From Candidatus Hamiltonella defensa 5AT (Acyrthosiphon pisum) (GTDB lineage: Bacteria; Pseudomonadota; Gammaproteobacteria; Enterobacterales; Enterobacteriaceae), in NCBI RefSeq assembly GCF_000021705.1, contig NC_012751.1, positions 806,001-870,000 of the forward strand: 64,000 bases of DNA. Direction: 5' to 3'. The notes beneath the pieces were generated by a model. It was not told where the DNA came from. It saw only the letters and a program-made list of their open reading frames with translations, and ran no database searches. Positions within the stretch are counted from its first letter, which is position 1, and each line of letters begins with the position of its first letter. Below are positions 47,831 to 59,835 of the stretch, in pieces. Made by a program: the position numbers and the translations under genes.

Positions 47831-49513
47831 ATGCCTATGGCAAACGTAATAAATCAAAACTATGAACAACAACTGGAATGGCATGCTATTAACTGGCGTG
47901 TTGTGACAGCCATGATTAATAATCTAAGGCAAAGAATATATAGGGCTTCAGCAACAGGTGACTTAAAGAAAGTCAGAAATCTGCAAAAACTCATGATGAA
48001 ATCAAGAGCTAACCATCTTCTGGCTATCAGGAAAGTCACTCAGGTCAATCGGGGAAAACACACGGCTGGAGTAGATAATCAGGTAATTAATGACCATAAA
48101 GGACGAGAACATCTTTATAAGTTATTAAGCCAAACAACTTCAGAAAAGGTTTATCCAGTAAAACGAGTTTACATAGCAAAAAAGAATGGAAAAAAACGCC
48201 CTCTTGGGATCCCAACCATTCTCGACCGCTGTAGACAAGCGATAGTTAAATCGGCGCTGGAACCTTATTGGGAAGCAAAATTTGAACCAGTCAGCTACGG
48301 ATTTAGACCGGGGCGAAGTGCCCATGACGCAATACAAAAAATTTTCTGTATTGCCAGAGCACGAGGGACACGGCACTGGGTACTAGATGCAGATATTAAA
48401 GGCGCATTTGACAACATTGACCATAATTTTCTCATAAAAAAAATCGGGGGATTCCCCGAAAGAAACATGATTAAACAATGGTTACAAGCCGGTGTGCTGG
48501 AACATGGCAACTATATACCCAATGTTGCAGGTACTCCGCAAGGCGGGATTATCAGTCCACTACTGGCCAATATTGCACTCCACGGAATGGAGACCTTACT
48601 GGGTATTCAATACTGGAAAAACGGCACGCCAAAACAAGGGCAACCTTATGCAGTAGTTCGTTATGCGGATGATTTTGTCGTATTCGGTAAATCCCGTGAA
48701 GAGTGCGAAACTGCCAAAATAAAGTTGCAAATTTGGTTAGCTCAGAGAGGGTTAGCTCTTTCTGAAGAAAAAACCAGTATCAAACACTTGAAGGAAGGAT
48801 TCGACTTCCTGGGATTTAATATACGACATTATGACAATCGCCACAGAAAACGGGGATATATATTGTTAACGAAGCCCTCAAAGGAGTCGATGAAAAGGTA
48901 CAAACAGCAAATGAGAATGACCTGGAAAGGTATTATCGGTATGCCGACACAAGAAGGAATAAGACAACTGAATGCCAAGATAATAGGATGGTGTAATTAC
49001 TATCGTATTGGTGCTTCAAAAAGAACATTCAGTGCATTAGACCAATGGATGTGGATCCGCCAACGTAGATATTTGTATCGACGTCATCCCAATAAACACT
49101 GGTGGTGGCGAAGAAAACACTACTTAGGCAAGATACCAGGTAGAGAAGACTATTCAGTATTTATGGATAAATCAACCGGTGGATTTCTTTGGAAGCATGC
49201 ATGGACAAAAATACAGCGTCATTGGCTAGTTCCAAAAAATGCTTCCCCCGACAATCCGGAATTGCGTGACTATTGGCGTAATAGGCAGGCACGTAAACAG
49301 CCTTTTATTTACGGTGTCAAAGTTAACCTCTATAAGCGACAGAAAGGTTATTGTCCTCTCTGTGATCAAGAGTTGGACAATGGTGAACAATTGCATGTTC
49401 ATCATATTCAGCCTAAAGCTGAAGGGGGTGACAACAAGCTGGCTAATCTAAGATTGTTACATGCTAATTGCCACAGACAATTACATAGCAAAAAAGGAAA
49501 AATGTTGAAGTGA
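47831..49513 (+). CDS. ltrA: Group II intron reverse transcriptase/maturase (LtrA type) with HNH endonuclease
   Basis: This 560-aa intron-encoded protein has RT domains with RPLGIPTILDRCRQ, FDNIDHNFLI and GTPQGGIISPLLANI, and the catalytic YADD in VRYADDFVVFG. A maturase (X) domain follows (GIRQLNAKIIGWCNYYRIG). The C-terminal HNH nuclease is CPLCDQEL...HVHHIQPKAEGGDN...LLHANCHRQLH. It assists splicing and retrohoming. All motifs look intact, so the intron may be active. Confidence 0.95.
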   Translation: MPMANVINQNYEQQLEWHAINWRVVTAMINNLRQRIYRASATGDLKKVRNLQKLMMKSRANHLLAIRKVTQVNRGKHTAGVDNQVINDHKGREHLYKLLSQTTSEKVYPVKRVYIAKKNGKKRPLGIPTILDRCRQAIVKSALEPYWEAKFEPVSYGFRPGRSAHDAIQKIFCIARARGTRHWVLDADIKGAFDNIDHNFLIKKIGGFPERNMIKQWLQAGVLEHGNYIPNVAGTPQGGIISPLLANIALHGMETLLGIQYWKNGTPKQGQPYAVVRYADDFVVFGKSREECETAKIKLQIWLAQRGLALSEEKTSIKHLKEGFDFLGFNIRHYDNRHRKRGYILLTKPSKESMKRYKQQMRMTWKGIIGMPTQEGIRQLNAKIIGWCNYYRIGASKRTFSALDQWMWIRQRRYLYRRHPNKHWWWRRKHYLGKIPGREDYSVFMDKSTGGFLWKHAWTKIQRHWLVPKNASPDNPELRDYWRNRQARKQPFIYGVKVNLYKRQKGYCPLCDQELDNGEQLHVHHIQPKAEGGDNKLANLRLLHANCHRQLHSKKGKMLK

Positions 49514-49524
49514 GTAAGTTGCGT

Positions 49525-49558
49525 GAGCCGTATGCGGGGTAACTCGCACGTACGGTTC
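49525..49558 (+). ncRNA. Group II intron domain V catalytic hairpin
   Basis: GAGCCGTATGCGGGGTAAC followed by TCGCACGTACGGTTC folds into the conserved 34-nt domain V (GAGCCGTA paired with TACGGTTC). It is 11 bp downstream of the RT stop codon. Confidence 0.9.
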
Positions 49559-49594
49559 TTGAGGGAGTGGGCACTTGCGGCCTGCTTACCTAAT

Positions 49595-52500
49595 CATAGC
49601 AGAAAGCGATGATAAAAATCATTTGATGACAATAGGAAACAAAGATGCATTTCAGGTTGAAACAATAATAAAAAATCAATATCGTCATCAACACCTTTCA
49701 ACTGAACTTGAGAAAATCATCAGATTACAAAGCTCACAGGATTTTGAAATAAAAGGAGACGAACTTTCAAATAAAAATTTCAATCAAAATACCCAGTCAA
49801 TTGCCTCTGATTTACTTTTACACGCCAATAGAGAATACTCAGAATATATCAATAAAAATGGTTTGGAAATTAATCAAAAATATCATTTAAAAAGAGGAAT
49901 GCCTTTAGAATCCATTTCTAAAACAAATTTTTCTGATTTTTTTAATTATTTTAAAGACCCTTTGGAAAATCAGTATTTTTTATTTTTTACAAAAACCCAT
50001 GCGATGGCGATCACTGTCATTCATGACCCTGTTCAAACAATCTGGACCTTTTTTGACCCTAATATTGGTGCTTATTCATTTAACGAATATGATGCCTGGC
50101 GAAATTTTATGACCGATCATCTCCTGAACACTGTGAGTGTCAATAATGGCAAAAAAATTTACAAGTTCGGTTATACAGAATCAGGGAAAGAGATTGAAAT
50201 AGAATATACACATTTAGTGCGAAGAAATCACTCTGCTTATAACGAAACCTGGAAGGAAGCCGCATCACAGGAAGAAAATTATTTAATTGAATCTTTAATT
50301 AAAAAAAGAACTGAATTTAAATTTAATGAAAAAGTCACAGGAAAATTACTTGCTTGTAATTTGAATGCTCAAAATAAAATAATTGATATTACGATTAAAA
50401 TTACTCATAACGAAATAAATGAATTCACAGTGACATTGCCTTATCACCGTTTTGATCAAATACGTGATGCTGTCATGCACCGGATTGATAAAAAAGGGAA
50501 TTTAATTTTGAATGAGTATTCAAAAAATATTTTAGGTGATTTAGAACCGGCTAAGGATCGAGTCGGGCGGGTGAAACAAGTGATGAGCATCATTAACGAT
50601 ATTGCACATAAAAAACTGGATTACACCTTTATTTATCAAGATAAAGGGATGCTTGATTTGTTAACTGGTTTTTTTAAAGATGGAGATCAGAATTTTAATG
50701 GTAAAAAATTTATTAAAATCTGTTTCGATCCCATAGAAAGAAATCATTGGATGTTAAAAGCCAGACAATTACTGGCCACTAGAGCTTTTCAAAATCAATC
50801 AGATAAACTAAGCGATGAAAAATCTTTAGAAAAAACGTATTATTTGAATTTAATCAAAGAAAATAATTTAAGTGATTTAATGGTTCTGGCCTCTAAAAAA
50901 GAATATCAAAGAGCAGGGATTTACATTAATATTGCACCTCAATTTCTTTATATTCCAAATGAGATTAATAACAATCTTGCACTGGGTTTTATTTGGTTAA
51001 ATGCAAAAAGAAAAGGAAAAACATTTCAGGAAAGTTTTTTAAAATTTCTAGCAACCTATTCTTTAATTTATGCTGATAAAGCGGATGTCGAGCTCAGCGA
51101 TTATGATACAGAAAAATTAAAAGAATTTGAAAATTTATTTCAATCTCTCAAAAAAGAGATAAAAAAAGAAAAAAATAAAATTTTTATAATGAATCCAATG
51201 TGTTCACCGTTACCAAAAATCCCTGGTCGTTATTTTTTAAGTTCTACCAAATCGGATAATGGATATATTTTAGTTTTAGATATCACTCAACACCATCAAG
51301 GTAATACGATTACCTTATATGATCCGATTGTAGGGGATATTCAAATGAAAACCTCTAGTCAGGATAACACTGAATTTGATCAATTTCTTAATGATTATCT
51401 TGATTACAAAGTTCTTGATAATAAAACCAGGGCAGAATTATATGGATTTCAAAAATTTCAGGAAAATTATTATTTTGAAGTCACAAAATTAAGCCCAATT
51501 CATTTAACTAAATTAAATATTTTAAATAAAATAAATGATTTTACATCTCATGTTGATTTTGACAGAGAGCGGATTTTTAAATTACCAGATATTACTTTAA
51601 ATAAACTCACTTTATCCCCGTCATTAATTTATAAAATGGGCGGCATATTTGGTGATAAAGGGCTTTCATTAGAACATTTTTCTTCTCCATCAGAGTTACT
51701 ATATGGTCTTCGTTTTAATGCAAGAAAATTAAAAAATTATCTACTCAACAAAAAGATAGAAAAAAGTGAAATAGAAACAGCAATCACATTTTTAAAAGAA
51801 AAAATAAAAATGAGTCCATCAATCCATTCTTTATTAGAAGGACAAAAAGAAGATAAAAAAATTGCCGCTGATTTGATTAAAGATATTTATGAGAATAGTC
51901 ATTCTGCTTCTAATTTAAAAAATCAGTTTTTCGAAAAAAAATTATATAAGAACATGAATAGAATAGATATTTTAATGCACGTTGCTTATTATTTTCATGG
52001 ATTTTATGAAATTATCAAGATTAAAGATCTGTTAAAAGATAAATCATTAACAAAAGAAGAAAGAAAGATACTGGAAATGCAGCAAAAATCCATTTATTTC
52101 AGTCTTTTTATTAGTGCTGATATGGATCTGATTCAGTATGGTTTGCATAAATTACACATAAACCTGATCGGAATACCCAGGCATCAATTACAGCTTTATT
52201 CCCCTTTAATCCAAAAATGGGTGAAACACGGGAGCAAGGCACTGCCTTTTGTAAACCTGGGATTAGGTTTAGGCATGTCTTCCCTCGATTTCTATCATGC
52301 TTATTTGCATTTTGAAAAAATGTCTCAAACATCTGATTCAAAAACTCGACAGGATTTGCAGGTGAATGGGTTTTTATCATTGTTCAGTGGCGTGCTCGGT
52401 GTGGGTACGAGTGCAGCAGCCATGATTGGATATAAAGCCGCTTTTTTGGGAGGGGCTGCAGGCGGCGCTGCGATGGCAGCCGCCACGAAACTGATTTTAA

Positions 52501-55235
52501 TGAGTGGAGTTGCCGGGATCCTGGGCGGATTGTTCGTTCTTTTATTCTCACAATCATACTCTAGCATACGTCAATTAGAAGATATTCAAAATCATGTTGA
52601 ACTCAATACAGAAGAGTTTTGGGAGAATTTTGTGCGTCTGTTCCTGGGATTAAACCCCAGTGTTGAATTAGAAAATAAAACGTTAGAAGCAATAAGTAAA
52701 ACCGCTGCCCGTCAACAATATAATGAAATGTTAGAAGCCAGCGCGAAAAAAATATTGAAGAGTTTATCTGCTCAAAAAATCAATAGTTATTTTTATAGTC
52801 AACAGGATTTTGATATAAAAATGAGACCTTATAAATTACTGTCTTATCGAAAATGGATTAATCCTTCATTTACCCGTGCATTCGTAGACATAGAAAAAGA
52901 TAAGCTTTCTCCTAAAGAAGCTGAGAAATTTATTGAGGCTAATGCGCGTGAAAAAATAAACATTAAAGATAGTCAATATCGTTATCCTGAGCCTTCTGCT
53001 TTAAAACCAATTAATGATTATATTGATGCTAATGAAGAGGATGACAATAATCCTACGGTTAAAAAAATATCTTCAGATGAAACAGCGATTACTAAAGGGG
53101 AGTCAACTGCTTTATTTGATCTCGGTGATGGGGATGATATTGCTGTGGGATATCGCGCCAGAAAAAATTTTTTTAAAATTACAAAGGGTGCTAAACAGTA
53201 TACCGGAGGAAATAAACCAGATATTTTTTATTTATCCAATACTTCATTAAATACTGATGAATCGATGCTACTGAGCAAATTTGATGGTTTGGCGGGTGAA
53301 GATACTATTGTTTTTGATCAAGTGTTATTAAGAGATGTCCGTTATTTTATTGATTTAACGGTGGGGCAAATTTATTCTGGCTCTAGAAATAATAAAAAAT
53401 TAGTTGCAAATATAAAAAATATTGAACATGTTTACGGAAATTCAAAAACCAATAATGAGATCAAAGGAAATAACGAAAATAACTATCTGAATGGAGGAGG
53501 TGGATACGATGAAATCTGGGGATATTTTGGAGATGACGTCTTGACCTTTGAGCAAGGTAGTATTGATGGAGGTGAAGGCAATGATCATTATATTCTTTTG
53601 CAAAATTCTACCTCTGAGAATGTTATCGCCCATATTTATGAGGTTAAAGACGATTTTTCGTTTATCAATCTGCATTATAATGTAGCTGACATCACGTCTG
53701 TCTTTTTAAAAAAAAACCATGATATTTATTCGATCAATATCACACTGCGAAATAAAAATAAAACAGAAACGACATTAGCACTTCATGATATTTATTCTTT
53801 TGAAAAAGAAGATGTTGAAAAAAAATATTTACTCTTAAACAATCAGTATATTTTTTCTACTTTAGATGGTTTTTTATTATTTCCGAATTGGCCACAGGTC
53901 ATAGAAAAAAATCTGGAGGGCGCCTTTCCTTTGGCCCTGACATTCAATGCACAATATAATCTGTTCAGTGATATCGAAAATAGATCTGATATTAAAAATT
54001 TTTCAAAAGAGCAGATTAATTTTATTTTTAGAAAAATTGCTCAACAAGATCTGCTGATAGTCGGTGAAAAAAGATTTTTTCTTCCTGACTCAGTGAAATT
54101 AATGATGGCAGATACCCCTTTTAATGACAAATTAATCGGGGATTCAGAAAGTAATTTATTCATCAGCCGAAGAGGTAATGATCAATTAGAAGGAGGAGCA
54201 GGGAGAGACATTTATCGAATTGAACACCCCGATGATAATGAACGTAGAATATGGATTAATAACAACGACAACAGTACAAATCCTGACTATGATTTGCTGA
54301 TTTTACCTGTTGGGATTGAACAAATGAATATTATCTTTAAGGGAAGTGATGACGTCATATTAAAGACAAACTCTTCAAATCAGAAGAAAAAATTAGAAAT
54401 TGTTTTTTGGCAATTTATGAAAAACAAGTCTTACCAGCATATCACTATATTAGACGCACATTATCAGTTATATCATATAGAGGTGAATGAAGAAGGGAAA
54501 ATTTATTTAGATCAATATGATACTCATATAGTTCCTACAGAAAAAGAGGATCATCTTGTTTTAACCGATGGTGATTATTTTACTGAAGAAAAATTAGATG
54601 CCGGCGCAGGCGATGATCTGATCATAGACCATAGCCATCATCATCGTACTCTGCATGGTGGTGACGGAAATGACCGTATTATTGCAACGGGGAACGGCAA
54701 TAAATGGCTTTATGGCGACGCAGGGAACGATACAATATTGGCTTATGAAGGTAACAACTTTATTTATGGGGGCACAGGGAATGATTTTCTTTCAGGTGGT
54801 GTCGGGGACGATATTTATTTGATCACCCCTAACGACGGACATACTGTGATTGAAGACACAGGCGGCAACGACACTTTAATTTTATATGGTATGGATGAGG
54901 GTGAATTTCATACAATAGAAGAAGGCGAAGATCTCGTATTTAAACTCTCAAACCCTGAGTTTGAAAACAGATTTTCCGTCAAAATTAAAAAAGGCGCTTG
55001 TGGTACTGATGAGCAAAAAATAGAAACAGTAAAAACACATCATCCTGATTTAAAAAAAACGATCACAGCTGATGCGCAAAAAGAAATGACGCAGGAAGAA
55101 AAAGAAAAAAGGGAGAATATTCCACCTGAATTAATGAAAGAACTGATGTCTTATTTTAATGACAATCAAAGTGGCTCATTCAGACAAAAAATCGCGAGGG
55201 ATCCAGATCAGTTGATATCGGTTTTGTCGCATTAA
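49595..55235 (+). CDS. RTX/TcdB-pore toxin 1, exon 2
   Basis: This is the main part of a 1962-aa toxin (spliced numbering). His218 in TKTHAMAITVI and Asp237 in WTFFDPNIG complete the C58 triad begun by Cys55. A second, Cys-less copy of the same fold seems present around ITQHHQGNTITLYDPIVGD. About residues 1006-1071 form a long hydrophobic Gly/Ala-rich stretch (GFLSLFSGVLGVGTSAAAMI...) with flanks typical of TcdA/TcdB pore-forming domains. The C-terminal third has calcium-binding RTX nonapeptides (GGGGYDEIWGYFGDD, GGDGNDRI, GDAGNDTI, GGTGNDFLSGGVGDD). It is probably type I secreted and delivers the protease into host cells (inference). No transporter genes are adjacent. The unspliced frame could only start at a TTG at 49575 inside the intron. 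Confidence 0.88.
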
Positions 55236-55263
55236 AAATTTTTACATGGGGCTTACGAAAGCC

Positions 55264-58200
55264 CTATACAGAGATCATTTTTGGTGAAAAAGTATCCAAA
55301 AATTTTTCACCAGGCAGATTGAAGACTTTTTCTAATTCGTGAAATTCAGACACACTTTGCTTTAATTGGCTTAGGATCGTCTCCTTTTCATTGATTCTGT
55401 TATCAGGGAACAACTGATTGACAATCAGGTCAGGCTCATCGTTAGGATTAAGACCCATTGTATGAATATGTCCTTCTTTATCCATAATGGAAAGATGCCT
55501 ATAGGGTTCATCTTTCATAAAATTCATCAAACGCAGATTCACATGTTCTGTCGGAGAATTGAGATGCGTCAAAACGACATCATCATCATCCTGTCTTATC
55601 TCAATATCATCCAGTGAAAAAGGCAAGAGTACAATATCTTGCGCAGGCGCACCCTTTTCAGGGGAATCATAATTATGGATTCTCACCTGTGTTCCTTCAG
55701 GTCGATCGTCGATGATATAGATGTCTGTTCCTCCTTTACCTTCTAAAATATCTCCGCCGACCTTACTGTGTAAGGTGTTGCTGAGATCATCTCCCTGTAA
55801 ATCATCATCAAACCCACTTTCTTGAGGCACTAATTTTAAAAAATGGGGCAATATTTTTGCCTGGCCCATGACTTCGATCAGCCCAGGTTGTTGCTGATGG
55901 GCCATTTTTTGAATGATTAACCCTTGTTTTGTGCTTTTGGTTTCAGAGAGAGGAGAATTTTTATGAACGTTTCCAGTATAGGTTGCTATTAAAGCGAGCT
56001 GTTCCGGTTCTTCTGTGTACGGATTGAAAGGTATTTCAGCGGGCAGACCCCAAAACATCACACCATCCTGGGTATAAAAAATATATTGTGCCGTTAACGT
56101 TCTTTTTTGTTTTTTCAATGAGGGAAGATAGAGATCAAATAGTGTTAAGGTAGTTATACTCTGATTGTCATTGATTAATTCAATAAACAGATGCTCTTTG
56201 ATCCTTTTAATATTGCTGATTTGAGTCACGGAATAATCCAGAATAACATGGCTGAATTCTTCTGGATCATCTTCTTCTGTGATGATAAGTAACGCAGATT
56301 CAGAATAGGTGTTTTGTAAAACACGATAACAATCTGTGCCATTTCCTCCATGAAGCCCCCCGGCCTGAGCGACTAAAATATCATTGCCACCAAATCCCCT
56401 CAGTGTATCCCGACCTCCCTGCCCATTCAGGATGTTTGATTGATCGTTTCCAAAAATCACATCGTCTGTGTCTGAGCAGGTCTCAATATGATGAATATTT
56501 TTTAACGTCGCTATTTTTTGCGTGCTATTAGTGAAATAAAAAGAGCCATCATACAGATTGACACGGTATCCTGTTTTGGATGCATTTTTTTTTGCTATCA
56601 GTGTATTGAAACCACCGTCTCCATCGAACACGCTGGGTTGAAAGGGAGGCGCCGTGCCCCTGAAAATAAAAGTATCGGATTGAGTGCCCCCCTTGAAATT
56701 TTTGAATCCGTCGCCGATGTCAAAAATATGGCTTTTTTCTGGGTGACCGACCACTTCATCGTTTCCATCACCCAAAAAAAAATACATTTTATGGGGTGTT
56801 GCAGAAGCCGGTTCATCCTCTTTCATCACAGACGCAGAGAGTGATGAGGCACCTGGCAGCCCATCTTGTCTTTTTACAAATAAAACGCTTTCTGAATGCA
56901 CCTCATTATTCATGGAGATCTGATCATCAGTGGCTGAAAGCCCTTCAATGTCGTAAAACCTGTATTCACTTTTTTCTATCGAAAGATGCGTATAAACAGG
57001 AATGTTCCCCGTTTTTTTAGCTTTATATTCTGATAATGCCCTTTCCGCTTCAGAGGGGAGTATTTTATCTTCTATGTCTATTTTAAATAAAGAAGGACTT
57101 CCTCCTACAGGTTGATTAAACTCCGCCGATCTTTTTCCTGTTAATTTTTTATATCGATGTTCCACTAAAATGATTTTTCCTGTGCTGTAATATACCGCCT
57201 CTATTTCATCATCTGACTCTAATAATGTTTGAAAAAATTTTTTAAAATGCCCATCAAAATGGTTTTTGGCCTCTTTTTCTGCCTTTCCTTTTGCGAGCTG
57301 ATTGAGGACCTTGGCGTCCATTTCTAATCCCAAAAAATTCAGCCAGCCGATGCGTAATTTTTGCAATGTGGTCAATCGGGTATAGCGCTCAATCTCTTGA
57401 ACCTGACGAACCGAAAAATAAATTCGCCTTACTACAGAAAGCGCAATCTCCAAGGTCATTCCAATCGCGCCAGCGACCAGTCCCATGGTGCCCGCTAAAG
57501 CAAATAATGCCAGGCCACTTGAGATCCCGATCGCCACGCTTAAATAAGAAAGAACGATACTGACTTTTAAATCTTGTCGGACATCCAGATCAATCGTCGT
57601 TTTAAGTTCAGTGATATCTCTCTGAGCTTGATAAATATCCAAACTGGCGCCCAAAATACTTAAAACGGGAGCACCATATCGAACCAGCCTGGATCCCGCT
57701 AAATACTTCAAACGTTGAATTTTAGAAGACACCATCACAGCGGACGGAAAAGAAAATGTTTGAATAATGTGCGATTCCAGTTTTCTAAAACCAAATGTTA
57801 AAAGCTCGCTTCCCATATCATACACAAGACCTGCCATAGCGATTTGAGCTTCGAAGTCCAATGCCTGTTTTTGAGACTGACTGAGCTGGTCGGAAGAACG
57901 ACGCCGCCAGTAATGAGACAGGCATGTGACAGTTCGGATCCATGAGAGCCTTTGATTTGCCTGGCCCAAAGTACCGATGACACTCGATACCTTTGAAATT
58001 CGGGGGCTAATGCTATTTTTCTGAGGTTTGTCAGGCTTGAATGGAGATGGAGAGTGTAGCGAGCCATCATCCGTATCGCTGATAAATTTTGTTAATTTTT
58101 TAATAGAAGGGGATTGAAAAATGTGAAAAAAATTTAATTGATCAACATCAACGATAAAGAATCCATCTTTCTGAGGTAAATACATTAAGCGCTTAAAATA

Positions 58201-59835
58201 ATCATTGAGCATTAATCTCAGGGTGATACTGGTTTTTTGAAAATGATGACTCCTCATCATGATTTCGCCAAAATTAGCATCATAGACATACCAATGGGTT
58301 TGTTGGTTTGTTGTCTGATGTTTTGCGATAGATAAGAGATGTTGACCGATACGCAGCTGGTAATACCCTGCCTTTTGATTATCCAGTGTATTGAAAAATT
58401 CATGAAGACTCTGGGGGCCTTTTTTGATAAAGGCAGGCCCTGCTTCGATATCATTAATCAGCTTTCCAAAAATTTCGGGAAGTTCATTATCAAGATAAGT
58501 CAATTGATTGAATATTTTTTGTTCATTTATCTGAGCATGAGTTTGAAATGCCTTCAATAATTTCAAACGTAAATTCTGATCACCTAGCCTAAGCAAGCTC
58601 AAATAAGCAAGATTCACTTTGATCGCTTTTTGTTGCGCTAATTGACTTCCATCGCCGATATAAATAGCTTGCATGCATGTATTGATTTCAGGCAAAAATC
58701 CATACATATGATTGTACAGTTTTATCTGTTTATTCCAGTTCACCTTGTTTTTGATCAAAAAGGCATTCCAGTCAGCGGTCCGTTTTAAAGTAGTCTGGCC
58801 TGTGACATGAATAAATTGATCTTGCGTTTCGCCGTATTTCATCAAGATTTTTATTTGATTGATAAATTGGGAATAAAGGATGGGATCAAAAGATGTTTCA
58901 TAAAGTTTTTTCCAATCGAGTTCTCCTGATGGGAGATGAAAAAAATCGGTTAACAAGCGGATATCACTGGGACTAAATGAGGTCGACTGATTTGAGGAGA
59001 GATCATTCACCAAAGCCCAAACTCGTTTTAGCTTCTCTGTTAAAGAAGAATCGGGGTTTTTTTGATCATGGGCCCTCTCTGAAAGGGTTATAGAATTCTT
59101 TTGATTCATTTTTGTTGTGACATCCTTATCATGATCCTTTGAATCATCAATGGCCGAAGGTATTTTGATTATTTTTAATTCGATGTTGAATTCTTGAGCC
59201 ATTTTTTGAGCAGCCTCACGTATTGAGGTGACATTTTTCGATGAAAGACCCTCTGACAAGGCAAGGTGGTGTGCTTCCTCTGTATGTTGAGTGAGTTCAG
59301 GATAAATTAAAAATAGCCCTGTGATTTTGATTTCTCCTGTCACAGGAAAATGGGGGTAAATATTGACATCGGGTCGTCCAGTGATGAGCACGGTATTTCG
59401 TGTAGTGGTTTTTCTTATAATCTCATCAGGTTTGGCCACGCGTTGTCGGTAGGAAAATAATTGTTTCGATAACAGACCTTGGTGCGCTAATTCAGAAAGA
59501 GGCGTATTTGGTATCGTCGCTAATTTATCGAGATGATCGTCAGATGTGTCTATAGCGGTTTTTAAATTCGCTTCGAGGATTTTTTCATAAGGCGCCGCGG
59601 CCAAAATATTTTGCTTAGGGACCTCTAATATCACCCCAACCGTATAATCTCTGAGTGTTTCATTTGACAAAATACTGGCAGAAATCACATCAGATTGCCT
59701 GAGTTTATGCTGAATATCTTTTGAAAAGATGCCTTTGCGCCCCCATGAGATCTGTGATTGATGAAGGATAAACAAGATATTTAAATGTCTCACTGACCAT
59801 TTTAGGATCCGTAAAATGGTCTGGTGCCCAGGCAT
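55264..59835 (-). CDS. RTX/TcdB-pore toxin 2, main part
   Basis: This paralogue of toxin 1 is convergent with it (stops 29 bp apart). From the N-terminus it has a region like the toxin 1 second domain (GQHLLSIAKHQTT...WYVYDANFGE). A hydrophobic pore-forming segment (IVLSYLSVAIGISSGLALFALAGTMGLVAG, about 57,440-57,560) follows, with TcdB-type context. The C-terminal RTX repeats (FFLGDGNDEVVGH, GQGGRDTLRGFGGNDILVAQAGG, GKGGTDIYIIDD) are more degenerate than in toxin 1. The first 30 or so codons overlap the preceding frame. Real coding in this frame begins near GRKGIFSKDIQHKL, after a one-base slip in a G5 run at about 59738-59744. Confidence 0.85.
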   Translation of the reverse strand: MPGHQTILRILKWSVRHLNILFILHQSQISWGRKGIFSKDIQHKLRQSDVISASILSNETLRDYTVGVILEVPKQNILAAAPYEKILEANLKTAIDTSDDHLDKLATIPNTPLSELAHQGLLSKQLFSYRQRVAKPDEIIRKTTTRNTVLITGRPDVNIYPHFPVTGEIKITGLFLIYPELTQHTEEAHHLALSEGLSSKNVTSIREAAQKMAQEFNIELKIIKIPSAIDDSKDHDKDVTTKMNQKNSITLSERAHDQKNPDSSLTEKLKRVWALVNDLSSNQSTSFSPSDIRLLTDFFHLPSGELDWKKLYETSFDPILYSQFINQIKILMKYGETQDQFIHVTGQTTLKRTADWNAFLIKNKVNWNKQIKLYNHMYGFLPEINTCMQAIYIGDGSQLAQQKAIKVNLAYLSLLRLGDQNLRLKLLKAFQTHAQINEQKIFNQLTYLDNELPEIFGKLINDIEAGPAFIKKGPQSLHEFFNTLDNQKAGYYQLRIGQHLLSIAKHQTTNQQTHWYVYDANFGEIMMRSHHFQKTSITLRLMLNDYFKRLMYLPQKDGFFIVDVDQLNFFHIFQSPSIKKLTKFISDTDDGSLHSPSPFKPDKPQKNSISPRISKVSSVIGTLGQANQRLSWIRTVTCLSHYWRRRSSDQLSQSQKQALDFEAQIAMAGLVYDMGSELLTFGFRKLESHIIQTFSFPSAVMVSSKIQRLKYLAGSRLVRYGAPVLSILGASLDIYQAQRDITELKTTIDLDVRQDLKVSIVLSYLSVAIGISSGLALFALAGTMGLVAGAIGMTLEIALSVVRRIYFSVRQVQEIERYTRLTTLQKLRIGWLNFLGLEMDAKVLNQLAKGKAEKEAKNHFDGHFKKFFQTLLESDDEIEAVYYSTGKIILVEHRYKKLTGKRSAEFNQPVGGSPSLFKIDIEDKILPSEAERALSEYKAKKTGNIPVYTHLSIEKSEYRFYDIEGLSATDDQISMNNEVHSESVLFVKRQDGLPGASSLSASVMKEDEPASATPHKMYFFLGDGNDEVVGHPEKSHIFDIGDGFKNFKGGTQSDTFIFRGTAPPFQPSVFDGDGGFNTLIAKKNASKTGYRVNLYDGSFYFTNSTQKIATLKNIHHIETCSDTDDVIFGNDQSNILNGQGGRDTLRGFGGNDILVAQAGGLHGGNGTDCYRVLQNTYSESALLIITEEDDPEEFSHVILDYSVTQISNIKRIKEHLFIELINDNQSITTLTLFDLYLPSLKKQKRTLTAQYIFYTQDGVMFWGLPAEIPFNPYTEEPEQLALIATYTGNVHKNSPLSETKSTKQGLIIQKMAHQQQPGLIEVMGQAKILPHFLKLVPQESGFDDDLQGDDLSNTLHSKVGGDILEGKGGTDIYIIDDRPEGTQVRIHNYDSPEKGAPAQDIVLLPFSLDDIEIRQDDDDVVLTHLNSPTEHVNLRLMNFMKDEPYRHLSIMDKEGHIHTMGLNPNDEPDLIVNQLFPDNRINEKETILSQLKQSVSEFHELEKVFNLPGEKFLDTFSPKMISV

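Larger units (their letters stand above)
47250..49594 (+). mobile_element. Group II intron with intron-encoded reverse transcriptase
   Basis: The 5' end is GTGCGACGTG, matching the GTGYG group II consensus. The 3' part has the domain V hairpin at 49525-49558 and a domain VI-like stem ending CCTAAT. The maturase/RT gene sits in domain IV. The boundaries were set by frame restoration of the host gene (AC|C ATA GCA GAA), which agrees with both intron consensus ends. Confidence 0.92.
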
